DNA from: Dendrophyllia cribrosa
Lineage: Eukaryota; Cnidaria; Anthozoa; Scleractinia; Dendrophylliidae
Assembly (NCBI GenBank): GCA_024195265.1
Contig: JAJLRJ010000003.1
Location: forward strand, 25,838,989 to 25,902,988
Direction: 5' to 3'
Length of the DNA stretch: 64,000 bases
A model generated the notes under the pieces. It was not told where the DNA came from. It did no database searches and saw only the letters and a program-made list of their open reading frames with translations. The position numbers and the translations under genes are program-made. Of the stretch, positions 12,401 to 25,100 are shown piece after piece (position 1 is the first letter of the stretch; each line of letters begins with the position of its first letter).

Positions 12401-15400
12401 AACGCAGGAAGAATATCAAGAAGATGAAACAGTGAATCCTACTTTACTTTGGGACATGATTAAACTAAAGGTGCATGAAAAATCACTTAAATATTCCGCG
12501 GACAAAAAACGTAAAACTAATAATAGAGAAACAAGCTTAGAAAAAAAAAATCTTCATACTAGAAAAGGAGCTGGAAAATCCAATTTTAGAAGAAATACAA
12601 AAGAAAGATATAATTGAAAACCTTGAATTCTCAAAAAGGGAATTAGAAGAAATTGTTAGAGTGCGCACCAAAGGGGCTATCTTAAGATCAAAGACTAAAT
12701 GGTATAACGAAGGTGAAAAGAATACATCTTATTTTCTCAATTTAGAAAAAAGGCACTTTAAACTCAACACGATAACTCAGCTTAAAACAAGCGATGATAC
12801 CTTTATTACTTCGGACAAAGACATTCTTATTACTTGTGAAACGTTTTATCGGGATTTATACAAGACACGAAAGCCTATTAACGGAGAATGTGAATTCTTT
12901 GAGAACGTAAAAACAAAGAAGTTAGATCCATTTGAAGCCAGTTTCTGTGAAGGGCTCTTAAGTAAACAAGAATGTTTTGAGGCTTTAAAAGACGTGGAAC
13001 CAGAAAAATCTCCTGGTAGCGACGGACTTCCCGCTGATTTCTATAAAATGTTTTGGAACGGGTTAGCCAGTCCGCTGTTAAAGGCATTCAATTATGCATA
13101 CGAAGCAGGTAACCTTTCGATCACTCAAAAGCGTGGAATCATTAAACTAATCCCTAAGAAAGATTCTGACCCACATCTGATAAAAAACTGGAGACCATTA
13201 ACACTTTTAAACTGCGATTATAAGATAGCAACGAAAGCTATAGCAAACCGTTTGAAGAAAGTGATTCCAAAACTGATCAACAACGATCAAACCGGTTTCA
13301 TCAAAGGACGCTTTATAGGCGAAAACATACTCTTAATCGACAGTGTCATCAAATACGCGGCTGAAAAAAACATCTCAGGCCTTCTTCTGTTTGTTGACTT
13401 TGAAAAAGCGTTTGATTCGTTGGAGTGGACTTTTATTAACAGAACTCTTGAGTACTTTCGTTTTGGCCCTTCCTTCACTGAATGGATCAAGCTATTTTAT
13501 AGAGATATCGAAAGCTGCGTTTTAAACAATGGCTGGTCCACTAGTTTTTTTAAGCCACAAAGGGGTGTTAGGCAAGGCTGCCCTCTTTCACCTTATCTTT
13601 TCATATTATCGGCAGAGATGTTAGCTAATGCAGTCAGAAAAAGTAAAATAATAAAAGGTATTTTTGTAAACAACGAAGAGATCAAATTAAGTCAATATGC
13701 AGACGACACTACTTTTATCCTCGATGGTACAAAAGACTCCTTGAGTGCGGCTTTTAACCTACTTGAGCGCTTTGGTAGTGTCTCTGGCCTCAGACTCAAC
13801 TATAAAAAAACTGAAGCCTTATGGATTGGATCAAACACAGGTAAAAAGGAAAAGCTCTTCCCAGAAAAAGACCTGAAATGGCCTGAAACCAAAGTAAAAT
13901 CCCTTGGTGTTTGGCTCTCAACTGACCCTTATATCACCATGAAAGTAAACTATAGAGAAAAATTGGAGAAGATAAGGTGTGTTTTAAATTGCTGGAAATA
14001 CCGACGATTGACCTTTGTTGGAAAAATTCTTGTCCTCAAAAGTCTTGCTGCGTCACAACTAACCTACATACTAGCACCTTTGACAACAGATGATAAAACA
14101 CTCAAGGAGATAAATGATTTATTTTATACCTTTCTATGGAATAATAAAGGAGATAAAATTAAACGCAATATAATGATTAACGATTACGGGAAAGGAGGAT
14201 TGAAAATGATCGACATTTTTTCGTATAACAAATCGCTTAAAACTACATGGATAAAGAAATATCTTGATGATGAGAACAGTGGAAAATGGAAACTTTTTCT
14301 TGAAAGAGAGCTAGAAAAATATGATGGAAAGTTGATTTTTAGTGGTAACCTCAATAGGAAGGATACTTTGGAAACATTCCACGTTACTAACCCTTTATTT
14401 AAAGAACTTTTATGTATATGGGCTGAAGTTAATTTTAATCCCCAAATAAACAGTAAGCAGCAGTTTCTAGAACAACCCCTATGGCATAATTCATTAATCA
14501 GAGTAGACAACAAACCCATCGTTTTCAAACAGCTAATTTCGAAAGGCATTTTGAAAACAAAACACCTAATGAAAGATCAGGACAAGTTCTTCTCTTTCGC
14601 TGAATTTAGGACCACCTACAACATACAAATGCAACCCTTAACTTTCCATGGCCTCATATCATCAATTCGAAGTATTTCAATTTCTTCAAAAGCTGTATCT
14701 AATGAAACAGATTATGAAGATTTCTTTTCTGCTTTCATCAAATGCATAAAAGCAAACAAACTTGTTTATAGAAAGCTCGTATCTTTGAAATCTTTTAATC
14801 CTGAAAAAAGTCAAACAAAGTGGAATGCTAATTGTGAAATCGATAACTGTTGTAAACCAGATTGGATAAAAGCATATACGTTGGCTTTTAGCTGCACCAA
14901 GAGCACTAAAATTATTAATTTTCACTTCAGATTTTTGCATAGAATCTTACCAACGAACAGCTTTTTATCAAAAATCGGCATTAAAGACAATCCTAACTGC
15001 ACTTTTTGTGGCAAAGGTTCTGAAGAACTCACACACCTTTTCTGGCATTGCAATAAAACTGCTTCTTTTTGGGATGATTTACTTCTATGGTTGAAAACAA
15101 AAACACTTATCCCCAATGATTATCAAAAGAACATGGCTATTCTCTTGGGTCTGAGGCCAGATAACTCTCGACACTATTCAGTACAGCTCAACTTATGTTT
15201 CCTCTTGGCCAAATATTTTATATGGTGTTGCAAGATTAAAGAAACTTTCCTGAGCATCAGAGGATTCTTGTTCGTCTTGAGCACTCAATACAAGATAGAA
15301 TTGAACGCTACCAGCAATAACAATAAGAAATGGGCTCCTTTAGCACAACACCTAAGATAAAAGCACACAAACTTAAAAGTGTATAGTGTACTTAACCTTT

Positions 15401-15456
15401 TCTTCTGTTTTCGCTACACACCCTTCTCCCTGCCACAATGAGAGATATAAATTTAT

Positions 15457-15497
<41 letters not shown>

Positions 15498-16070
15498 ATA
15501 TTGTATGCCTTTTTTATTGCTTTGCTCCTACTTATTAAGTGCCAATAAGCTAAACATTTATACTGTTAACAATGCACTGTTGTAAGTAAAAGTCTTATTG
15601 TCTTGTATTAGCTGTTATTCTATATTTGTTAAACCATGTAATTTTTTTCCTTTAAAAAAAAAAAAAAAAAAAAAAAAAAGGACTACCGATGCTTTTATTT
15701 ATAATTCAATGTTAAATCGACAATCTATGTTAGTTTAATGATCAGATATATCCGTTTCTTCTTTTTTTTTTTTTTTGCTGTTGTTGTTGTTATTCTTAAA
15801 TGTAATACTTGATACGTACTGCTTTTATAGGTATTACCATGTATTTATATGGGAATACCGAAATAAATTGTTGTTGTTGTTAAAAAAAAAAACAAAAAAA
15901 AAAAAAAAAAAAAAACGAACAGTTCGATTAGTGACGTCGGGTTCAGTCAAGGACTGAAGAGTTCAAGAGTTAGACGTCCAATGAACATGTACATGAAACG
16001 GAAACCGAATAATTAAACAGTCAAGTGTACATGCAATAACAGACCATTGTAATTTATTGATTAAACAGTG

Positions 16071-16104
<34 letters not shown>

Positions 16105-19100
16105 CTGCAAAGTTTGAAACAATTCTATGAGAGCGTTTTCGAATAAAATTGGGTTGAATATTTTCAATCAAAAATTTAAAAATTCGCATTACTTTCTGTT
16201 ATTTCGTCGATGCCAGCGTTTTCCTGACAAATTGAAACAATATTTTCACCATATATTATTCATGTGCCATAAAACTACATTCCTTGAAGGTTTCATCCTG
16301 TTTGCTTCACTAGATTTCAGTTGATGTGATCAGAAGCAATGTCTTAAATATGCTCATTTTATTCGCAAAAATAACACTTTTGTTAGGGAAGCGTTTATTT
16401 AAAAAACTAGTCGATGAAATTTTTTTAAAATCTTTTGATCTAAAGTTGTATATGTAATGCACTATCTCTGCAAATTTCAAGTGCATTGAATCATTTTAAG
16501 GGCGCGAAATAAAATTAAAAGTATAGGGGACTTTTGCATTCGTCTTCCAAAGTTTCATTGCCGTATTATTTGTTGACAGCTGGTTTATTTTAGGATTTTC
16601 TCTTTTGTCTACATTCTACATATTTGTGCGCTTTTGAATAAAATTTTAAACGTGTTACATGTGCATGACCGCAGCCTTATGTTAATTGCCATTGTAGTCA
16701 TTGTACTATGAAAAGAATTTTCACGATCGCTTTGGAGCATGCAGGCATGGCAAACGTGCATGTTTTTTCAAAAGCGCACAAATATGTAGAATGTAGACAA
16801 AAGAGAAAGTCCTGAAATAAACTAGCTGTCAACAAATAATACGGCAATGAAACTTTGGAAGACGAATGCAAAAGTCCCCTATACTTTTAATTGTATTTCG
16901 CGCTCTTAAAATGATTCAATGCACTTGAAATTTGCAGAGATCGTGCATTACATGTATAACTTTACATCAAGAGATTTAAAAAAAATTTGATCGACTAGTT
17001 TTTAAATAAACGCTTCCCTAACAAAAGTGTTACTTCTGTGAGTAGAATCAGCATATTTGAGACATTGCTTCTGATCACATCAACTGAAATCTAGTGAAGC
17101 AAACAAGATGAAACCTTCAAGGAATGTAGTTTTATGGCACATGAATAATATATGGTGAAAATATTGTTTCAATTTGTCAGGAAAACGCTGGTATCGACGA
17201 AATAACAGAAAGTAATGCGAATCTTTAAATTTTTGATGGAAAATATTCAACCCAATTTTTTTCGAAAACGCTCTCATAGAATTTTTTCAAACTTTGCAGT
17301 CTTGAAGACTTACATCTAGACAAAAAGAGGCATACAGTCATTTTAAAAGTTTAGGTCTAGATGTTGAGAAAATTACTAATATGCAAAAACCATGACGTCA
17401 TCAGATCGTTGTTATGGTAACATCGATGTCAATCAAATCTACTTTTTTGGAAAGTTTATTTCATCTCTAGTACATGTGTAAAGCAGCTTGCCTGACGGAG
17501 CTCAGACAGTGAAGTATCAGCCGTTCAAAGTTGGGATGTTGTGTCGCCAAAAAACCCAGTCGAGCCACCTTAACTAGATGCACTGGCACCGCGGCAGAAC
17601 GTTTGCGCATGCGTTAACTTCAAGCACTTCCGGTCCGTTAAACTACCAGTCAACATCGATGCGAACAGCATAAAACAACACTTCTGCATGAACCAACAGA
17701 CCTAGATTTTCTAGATGCAATGATGAAAGGACCAAAACCGAAGAAAATTATGGTAGGTACACGATCGGTTCTTGCATGAATACATTTCGAGATGGAGTGA
17801 AGACTTGTTTTTTGTGAAAAAATGCGATGCAAAAATTATTTGTTCATATTTTGTTGTTGGTGCAAACACCAAACCCCTTGGTGCAAACGCTTGAAACTTG
17901 AACGATGAAAAAACTTTTCAACGAAACAAACTTTTTCTCTACCTTTGTTTTATAACTCTTACTTTTTGTTTTCAAACTTCGCGGTACGGGAGTTTTATGT
18001 TGTTTATGTTGTAGTTCATTTTTTATTTCAGGTAATTTTTGTTTTTCCTTTGTTTTAAATTCATCAGCATATATTACCATGCCCAAAAACAATGGAAAAA
18101 TAAAAATTACCTGAGATAAAAAAATTAACTACAACATTTACATGGGATTACAGTATGTCACCGGAAATGCGTTATTCACCGGATGCTCAGTTTTCTACTC
18201 ATGCGCAGTGCGTTCTGCCGCGGTGCCAGATGCACTGAAGGCTTTACAAAGCCTTTCCCTCTACAATGACTCTGTTCTGGCAATGATACCTAATCAATAT
18301 ACCCTTGTATGGTGGACATTTTAGTAACAAATTACCTTAACTAGCTGCCAACATGAGAAATACAGAGAGCAAAAAAAATTTGAATGCAAAGATTGGGGTT
18401 TAAATTAAAGCGTAAAGCAGCTTGCTATCGGTCAACTCATACAGAATGACGCATATGATATAATTATGCTAATACTAGCTTTTCTGGAAGTACACTCTGT
18501 CGGTCTATTTTTCCATGTGATCAATGACTTCATTAATTTAGTTTTTAGTTAGCTTTACTGTAGTTTCCATCTGCATGGCTCTCTGAAAATTAAAACTATT
18601 TTTACAGTACTTTTAAATTACGGGTTTTACATACATAAAGTGCAAAATACATCGCTTTCATTGGAAAATTTATTTCGTCCATCATCTGTGTAATTACAAG
18701 TAGACTTATGCATGCTGTATCTTTTTATCCAACGAAGTTGTATATTTGTTAGCATTTGGTGATATAAGGTGAAAATAAGCTTTATTACTTCACTTGCAAG
18801 TCTACCTATAAAGTGGAAATAAAACTCTTTTAATGTATCTTGACTGTTGTCAACTGTAATTTCCTTTCCAGGCATCAAGTCTCCCTGCAACAGTAACTCA
18901 AAACAAATACCCTGAAGTACCTGCTTTGGTGATCAAGCAGCTGTTAGGAAGGTAATGGAATACATACGCGCATTGAAGCTTATTCTGCTAACAGACATCT
19001 CCTGCATGTAGACATTTATCTCCCACAAATACTACACTTTGCACTTTCCATGTGTGGGTTTCTGTGGAGGCGCAGGGGTACAGTGGTGAGCACATTGGAC

Positions 19101-22100
19101 TTCAAATCTGAAGGATAGTGGTTTGAGGCCTGGTCTCTGTCATCGTCTCTACCTCTGTAGTGTGGAAACTTGAAAGGCCCACCATCACCCAAAATGCTGT
19201 GCCAACGTGATCACTTTCTGTGCTGAATTTCGTGTAACACGAAATTCACGCTTGAATACGTGCAACCAATCAGATCACGCGTATGAACAATGAAGCATTT
19301 CAAAGCAAAAACAAACGACCGCAACGTCTTTTGGGTGAATGTGGGCCTTGAACGATACCTACTTTTCCTTTATCTTGTTATTACTTGCAGTAAACATCTA
19401 CATTCTATTTTTGGACCAGTAGCTAATTAACGTATGTCCCACCACCTACTAATTTTAAAATTAATTTTGTCTCGTGTACAGTACATGTACAGTAAGGTGT
19501 GTTTTGTTTTTAAGCCACAGCAAATTTGTTTCTTGTATTGTAGACATGGTAATATGCACTTTGACAAACGTACCAAAACAAGAACTGTGGAAAATATGCT
19601 TGGAACTGTGAGTACTTGTGCATCAGTTTAACTTAGCATTTTCTCCATGTACATGTACATCGTTGCTCAAAGCATTCTGACCCTGGAAGTTCGAGGTATA
19701 TTCTTACTTAAACAAGTTATGAAACGGCTGCAGACTGTTTTGTCTTGCTCCTCATTAAGAAATGACTTGACAGAAATACAGTTCTGCATATTCACAAAAG
19801 CTGTATATTAATATTAACGAGTTGAAATAAACTTTTCTGTAGTGTACGTTGATGCTGCAATTTGGCCCTAAAATGCATGTGAAAAATCATTTGGTGCTTG
19901 GACGTCCTTCAAAGGCGTTGTTTTCATTACTCATTCCGGATTCAAAGAAGCAAGAAATGTATTTTCACATAAAAAATGTTGGCAAAATTTCCTCATAAAT
20001 TGGAACCACTGTACTAAAACTTCAGCAATTCAAAGTTATTGCTGGTTCAGATGTTGTTTATGCTTATTGTCATTTTTTATCTCAGCTTGAAGGATCAGGA
20101 CCACAAGCATTTGTTACATGGTTGCTTGAAATTTTTGAACAAGGATATGTTGAAGATTCTACACAACCAGAGTAAGAAAAGTGGCATTTTTAACACATTT
20201 TTGGTAAAACGCCCATGAAAATCACAAATCACTTAGTTACAAACTTGTTTTTCTTTTTATCTTGCCATCGCATTCACTCCTCAATCAATAACTAGCTTTC
20301 CTAATCCTAGGCATTTATTGCGCCCAACAAACCGGTAAATAAAACGAAATGAAAGTGGCCAATTTATATTAATACCAATTATTAATTTACCCTAAGCCTT
20401 CAAAGCAAGGTTCTCTGAATAAACGTCTTTATTACAGGTGTAGGACAAGTCAATTTACAAAAATGAACTTCATTCCTGGACACACTTCTCATTCTGTTTG
20501 TAGATACCCAGTTACAATAACGTTGTCATAGAAAAATGAATACTGAAGAATGAAAAAAGGCCAAATAGGAATTTATTAGCTTAATCATCATAGCTTGCAG
20601 TACGTTTAAGGGGAATTGTCACGCAGATTTGGCTGTGTTTTGGTCAAAATACACTAAATATATGACAAAGTACCTTTGCTCAATCATAAAATTGTTTTTA
20701 GAACACCAAGAAGATAATATCAAGTGATTTCTTCATGGAAGAAAAAACCATTATAAGTTTTTTTTTTGCGATTTTTTCCACGACACTTGGGAGGAACTCG
20801 AAAAAATTGGCTAATTTTTTCAAGTTGCAATCCATTTCCATCCAAGCCATCCGCAACCAAAGATAACAAAAGAATTTAGTTTTATCGACTGAGTCGATAA
20901 GGTAAATTGACCACCGTAAAAAGATTCAAATAGCTGACGTTTCGAGCGCTAGCCCTTCGTCGGAGCGAATCAAGGAATTGTGGGTAGTGTGTGGTTTTAT
21001 ATAGTAAGCGGTGGAGCTACGCTATTGGTGGAAATTTGGTGACGTGAAAAACAAATGTAGATTAGTTGAATGAAAAGCGCTCGTTGATTCCGTGGGGTTT
21101 GAGAGTGCCGATTTGAAAGATGATTTTTTGTTCTAGGTTTTTACGGCTTTCTGTGTTACCCTGGTGTAGGGAAGGGCCGCAGATAGTCATGTGTTGTTTA
21201 GAATGGTTAGTAAGATTAAAATGGCGCGCGACTGGTTTGGATGCGTCTTTGTCATTTTTTTCAACGTCTCGGAGATGTTCACGAAAACGGTCGCTCAGTC
21301 TCCTCCCTGTTTCGCCAATGCATATCTTTTTGCAAAAAGTACATGTAATGCAGTAGATAACATTTACGGAGGTGCATGTAAAACGATCAGTGATTTTAAT
21401 AGATCGTTTGGGTCCTGTTATTTTGTCCGCGTTGTGAATGAAAGGACAAGTGTTACATCGTGTGCGTGTGCATTTGAAAGTTCCCGGTACATCGTCAGAT
21501 TTCAGTGCGCTCGTAACTAGAAAGTTGCCTATGTTTTTGTCACGTTTGAATGAAATTAGTGGGGGTTGTGAAAAAATTCTGCCAGTTTCGGGGTCGTTTT
21601 GGAGTAATTTGAAATTTTTTAAAATGATGCTTTTGACTATGTTGTTGTGTGGATGGAAAGTGAGGGTGAATGGAATTCTCTCGTTCTCTTCCTTCTGTGG
21701 CGTTTGTAGTGCTGACTGTCTGTCGATCTGTTGTGCACGTTGTTGGCCCGTATTAACAACAGAGTCAGGGTACCCACGTTTCTTGAAAAACTGGCACATT
21801 TCTTCTGATTTGTTGGAAAAATCAGAGTCATCACTACATAGACGTCGAAGTCTGAGAAATTGAGAATACGGAATGGCGTTTTTAACGTGCGATGGATGTG
21901 AGGATGAATGTAACAGATAACTGTGGGAATCTGTAGGTTTGTAGTGCACACTTGTGGATAAACTGTTACCGTTGATTGAAATATTAATGTCAAGAAAAGC
22001 GACTGAGGTTTCGGAAATTTCCCAGGTATATTTTAGAGCTGGATGAAAAGTATTGACAGAAGTTATGAATTGATTAAGTTCCTCTTTACTGGAAGGAACT

Positions 22101-25100
22101 TTTAATCTTAATCCATTTTAATCTTACTAACCATTCTAAACAACACATGACTATCTGCGGCCTTTCCCTACACCAGGGTAACACAGAAAGCCGTAAAAAC
22201 CTAGAACAAAAAATCATCTTTCAAATCGGCACTCTCAAACCCCACGGAATCAACGAACGCTTTTCATTCAACTAATCTACATTTGTTTTTCACGTCACCA
22301 AATTTCCACCAATAGCGTAGCTCCACCGCTTACTATATAAAACCACACACTACCCACAATTCCTTGATTCGCTCCGACGAAGGGCTAGCGCTCGAAACGT
22401 CAGCTATTTGAATCTTTTTACGGTGGTCAATTTACCTTATCGACTCAGTCGATAAAACTAAATTCTCGTGTTTCATCCCCCCACCGACGCAGCACCACAG
22501 TTTCTCTAGAAACTAACCCCATTCAAAGATAACAAATACTAGTTTCTATGCACTAGTAGAGTATTTGTTAACAAAACTGGGCCATTATTTTAACGTTTCC
22601 ATTGAAACAAATATCATGATGGTTTTTGGCTTTTCAAAGTGATACTAAAAATAGGTGACAGTGTCCCTTTGATCGTGCAATTAAGATAAAGTGTGTTGTG
22701 ATGCAGAAGAGTCGATTGCCTGTTAAACTCAAGGCTTTAATCAGCTTATCTCGTACTACACATACAACAGAAGAAACATGGCGGCCAAGTGTAACGAACC
22801 GCTGACCGAAATCGCGGACACGTAAAGCACAGGCAACCCAAGACTAACAACATGTAATCTAACAGTTTATAATGTCCGTGCGCATGTTGTTCTTAACTCA
22901 GTTTTTGATATGGGGTACATCAAATCATATTATTAACCTGTATTCTGAGGCGTTTTAAGGCCGTTTCTTTGGGTGTTTCTTTCTATGCCTACATGTAATT
23001 AATTCCTATTGGCCTTTTTTTTTTCATTTTGCATTTTTCTATGACAACGTTATTGCGATAAACTGTATACAAATGTTATACGTTTGCTTTTTAGGTCTCG
23101 GACAACAAAGAATGAAGAATCAACTAGAATTGCAGTATTGAACCAGGTATATGTTGTTACAAAATGTATCAACCTACAGTGTAGCTGAACTCAGACAGGT
23201 TATGCATCATTCTGCTTGAACACAGTGAATTGATAACTGTCCTGTGAATCAAAATAAATAAATTAATCTTACTGAAAGACTCAACACAAAGCCACACACC
23301 ATTAGATGACTGATCTTCCTCTGTTCTGGCATGTCTGTAGCTCATTTAGGTGGTTTTAAGGCAAACTGGCATTGTACTCCCCTTCATTTCATTTATGGTT
23401 TATTGGTATTTGTTCATGGCTCTGTGGTTTTCAAGCCTGGTTATTAAATAAAAACATGCATAACTATTGCCGCTGTTTTGTCATGCTTCTTTTTTTTTTT
23501 TTTGAGAAGGGACGCCTCTGTGATCCTTGTGTGAATGCCTCCAACCATTAGTTAAGATTAATCAGTTCATTATAGAGCAATTTTCAATTCAGTGTGTAAA
23601 GTAATTTCGCGATTGCATTGGTTTTGCTTTGCTACGGCTTGTGATTGGCTAAAAAACCTTGCGCCACTTTGTCAGGCAACTAATCAGAGGTAAAACCAAA
23701 ACCATTTATGACTTACCTGCACGCGTTTTCCCGCGCTTGGCGCCGGCTACATGAATTTGCTTCGAGTTCTGATTGGTTCATTGGATTGTCTGTGTGTGTT
23801 GTGATTGGCCAGAGTGATTTATTTACTTTGGTTTTGGTTGTACGACACTCAACTGAAAACTGCTCCAGATTCCCTCTGCCAGCTAGTACGGGTAGTTCCG
23901 CACTTGTCGAAACGATGTCTGTGATTCGCTAAGAAAACAATAGATTTGTCCCGCTGCTACAGGGATTAGGGATAGGGGCATTGTTCAAGTGATATATCAA
24001 TTGTATCGTTCGCCAATCACAGACATCGTTTGGACAGCTACAACCCCGCTCGCTAGTACAAGTTACCTTATCACTGTATCAAAAATGTTTTCGTCATTGT
24101 TTTGATTGATTGTTGTTGTTGTTGTTGTTTATTCAGCTGTTCCAGTTGGTTAAGAAAAAGAATGTCTCACACAATGGGGACTGGGTACCAGAGGTGTTAT
24201 TTTTCTTTCTTGAACATGCATTCTTCCAGCAAATCAAAGGAGGTGTTAAAGTAAGTAACTTGTGTTGTCTGCACTCATGTCAACTCCAATCCTAACTTTG
24301 CTCTTCATAACATTTTGGGCCGGTTATTAAAGCAAAGTCTAACTTAGACCGCGGTTCAAGACGATTAATGGACCTCCACATCTGTTTATAAGTGGATCAT
24401 TTTAAATAAGATAAAAGTCTTTCTAGTCTGTGCTGTTTGCCTTCTTGATACTGAACAACGTTTAGATATTAAGGTTGGCTAGATTAAAATTGGTTTTAAC
24501 CGCGGTTTTGTTGAACACCATCTAAAATACATTTTAATAACTGACCCTTTGATTTTTTAGTAATTTCACGGAAACACTGTCTGATTTCTCTAATCTCGAA
24601 TTTCTGAAAAGATCGAAATTTCAAGAATGGCTATTAGACTTTCATTTTACCAAAAGGCTAAATTTCACGATTGTTGATCAGTCATCCATCTCATGTCGTT
24701 TTGGTTGCTTACCATTTACCCCAAAAATCCTGAATTTTCGGTTGGAATGTAAATGGAAAGGCTAATTTGGTCTTCTCAAACGGAAAATTTCCGGAGAAAA
24801 CGGGATTTCTTCAAAGGTTGTCTAAAATTCCCATCCGGAATTTCCGAACGGAAATGTGTGTACCATTTGCTTTTATCTACCAGTTCCAGGCCCTGCGCCA
24901 GTTTTGATGCGTAAGCGTGGTTACTCGGCTTGTTTCTGGTGTCAATGGTAAATGGTTCACACCAATCTCAAACGGAATTTCCCTTTCTGGGGTTTTTGCT
25001 TATCATTTATACAAACCGTTGACGAACCGGTTTCTCCGTGTAAATGGTAAACAACCTTTTGACACTTTTGTGTTTAACCCCCTTTTAGAAAGCTATACTT

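Larger units (their letters stand above)
12244..16102 (+). mobile_element. 5'-truncated L1/Tx1-like LINE with three poly(A) tracts
   Basis: The insert interrupts the left palindrome arm. The intact right arm reads straight across (TCTTC then AAGACTGC), so the boundaries are about 12243/12244 and 16102/16103. The 5' end starts inside the endonuclease (TDHSMI is its last motif). ORF2 follows, then a 3' UTR with a TA microsatellite (15455-15501) and poly(A) at 15654-15679. Two further segments each end in their own poly(A): 15882-15915 and 16076-16102. No clear target-site duplication. Same orientation as the host gene. Confidence 0.88.
11977..17569. mobile_element. Long palindromic TTAA-flanked element, split by a LINE
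   Basis: Left arm 11977-12243 plus 16103-16636, and right arm 16769-17569, are reverse complements of about 800 bp, with outer ends GGTGGCTCGACTGGGTTTTT and a spacer of about 130 bp. TTAA flanks both ends (11973-11976, 17570-17573), compatible with a TTAA target duplication as made by piggyBac-type elements; superfamily is inference. The small mirrored ORFs at 16127 (+) and 17277 (-) are the same arm sequence read from both sides. Without the LINE the element is about 1.7 kb. Confidence 0.85.
20871..22523 (-). mobile_element. Penelope-like element (truncated, with inverted 3' copy)
   Basis: Flanked by a 13-bp direct repeat CAAAGATAACAAA (20858-20870 and 22524-22536). The minus-strand part (22115 down to 20871) carries the end of the reverse transcriptase and the GIY-YIG endonuclease. 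22116-22458 repeats the terminal 343 bp in inverted orientation, a layout common in Penelope-like elements. A roughly 60-bp GC-richer segment with CATCCCCCCACCGACGC fills 22459-22523. Both inverted copies hold a hammerhead-like motif. Confidence 0.88.
20608..22670. mobile_element. Family-A MITE interrupted by a Penelope-like element
   Basis: Left end AAGGGGAATTGTCAC and right end GTGACAGTGTCCCTTT are inverted. Left segment 20608-20870 and right segment 22537-22670 join across the insert to give a roughly 400-bp MITE like those at 33527 and 43434, including the AGTTGCAATCCATTTCCATC segment. Confidence 0.75.

Noticed and set aside
12878..15116. Several 60-120-codon minus-strand ORFs
   Set aside because: Antisense shadows of the LINE ORF2.
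16127..17277. Two near-identical 65-codon ORFs on opposite strands
   Set aside because: They are the same arm of the palindromic element read from each side, without start context or domain.
21062..21949. GIY-YIG protein as a host repair nuclease
   Set aside because: Continuous with reverse-transcriptase thumb sequence and bounded by inverted ends and a 13-bp target duplication, so it is a Penelope-like element.
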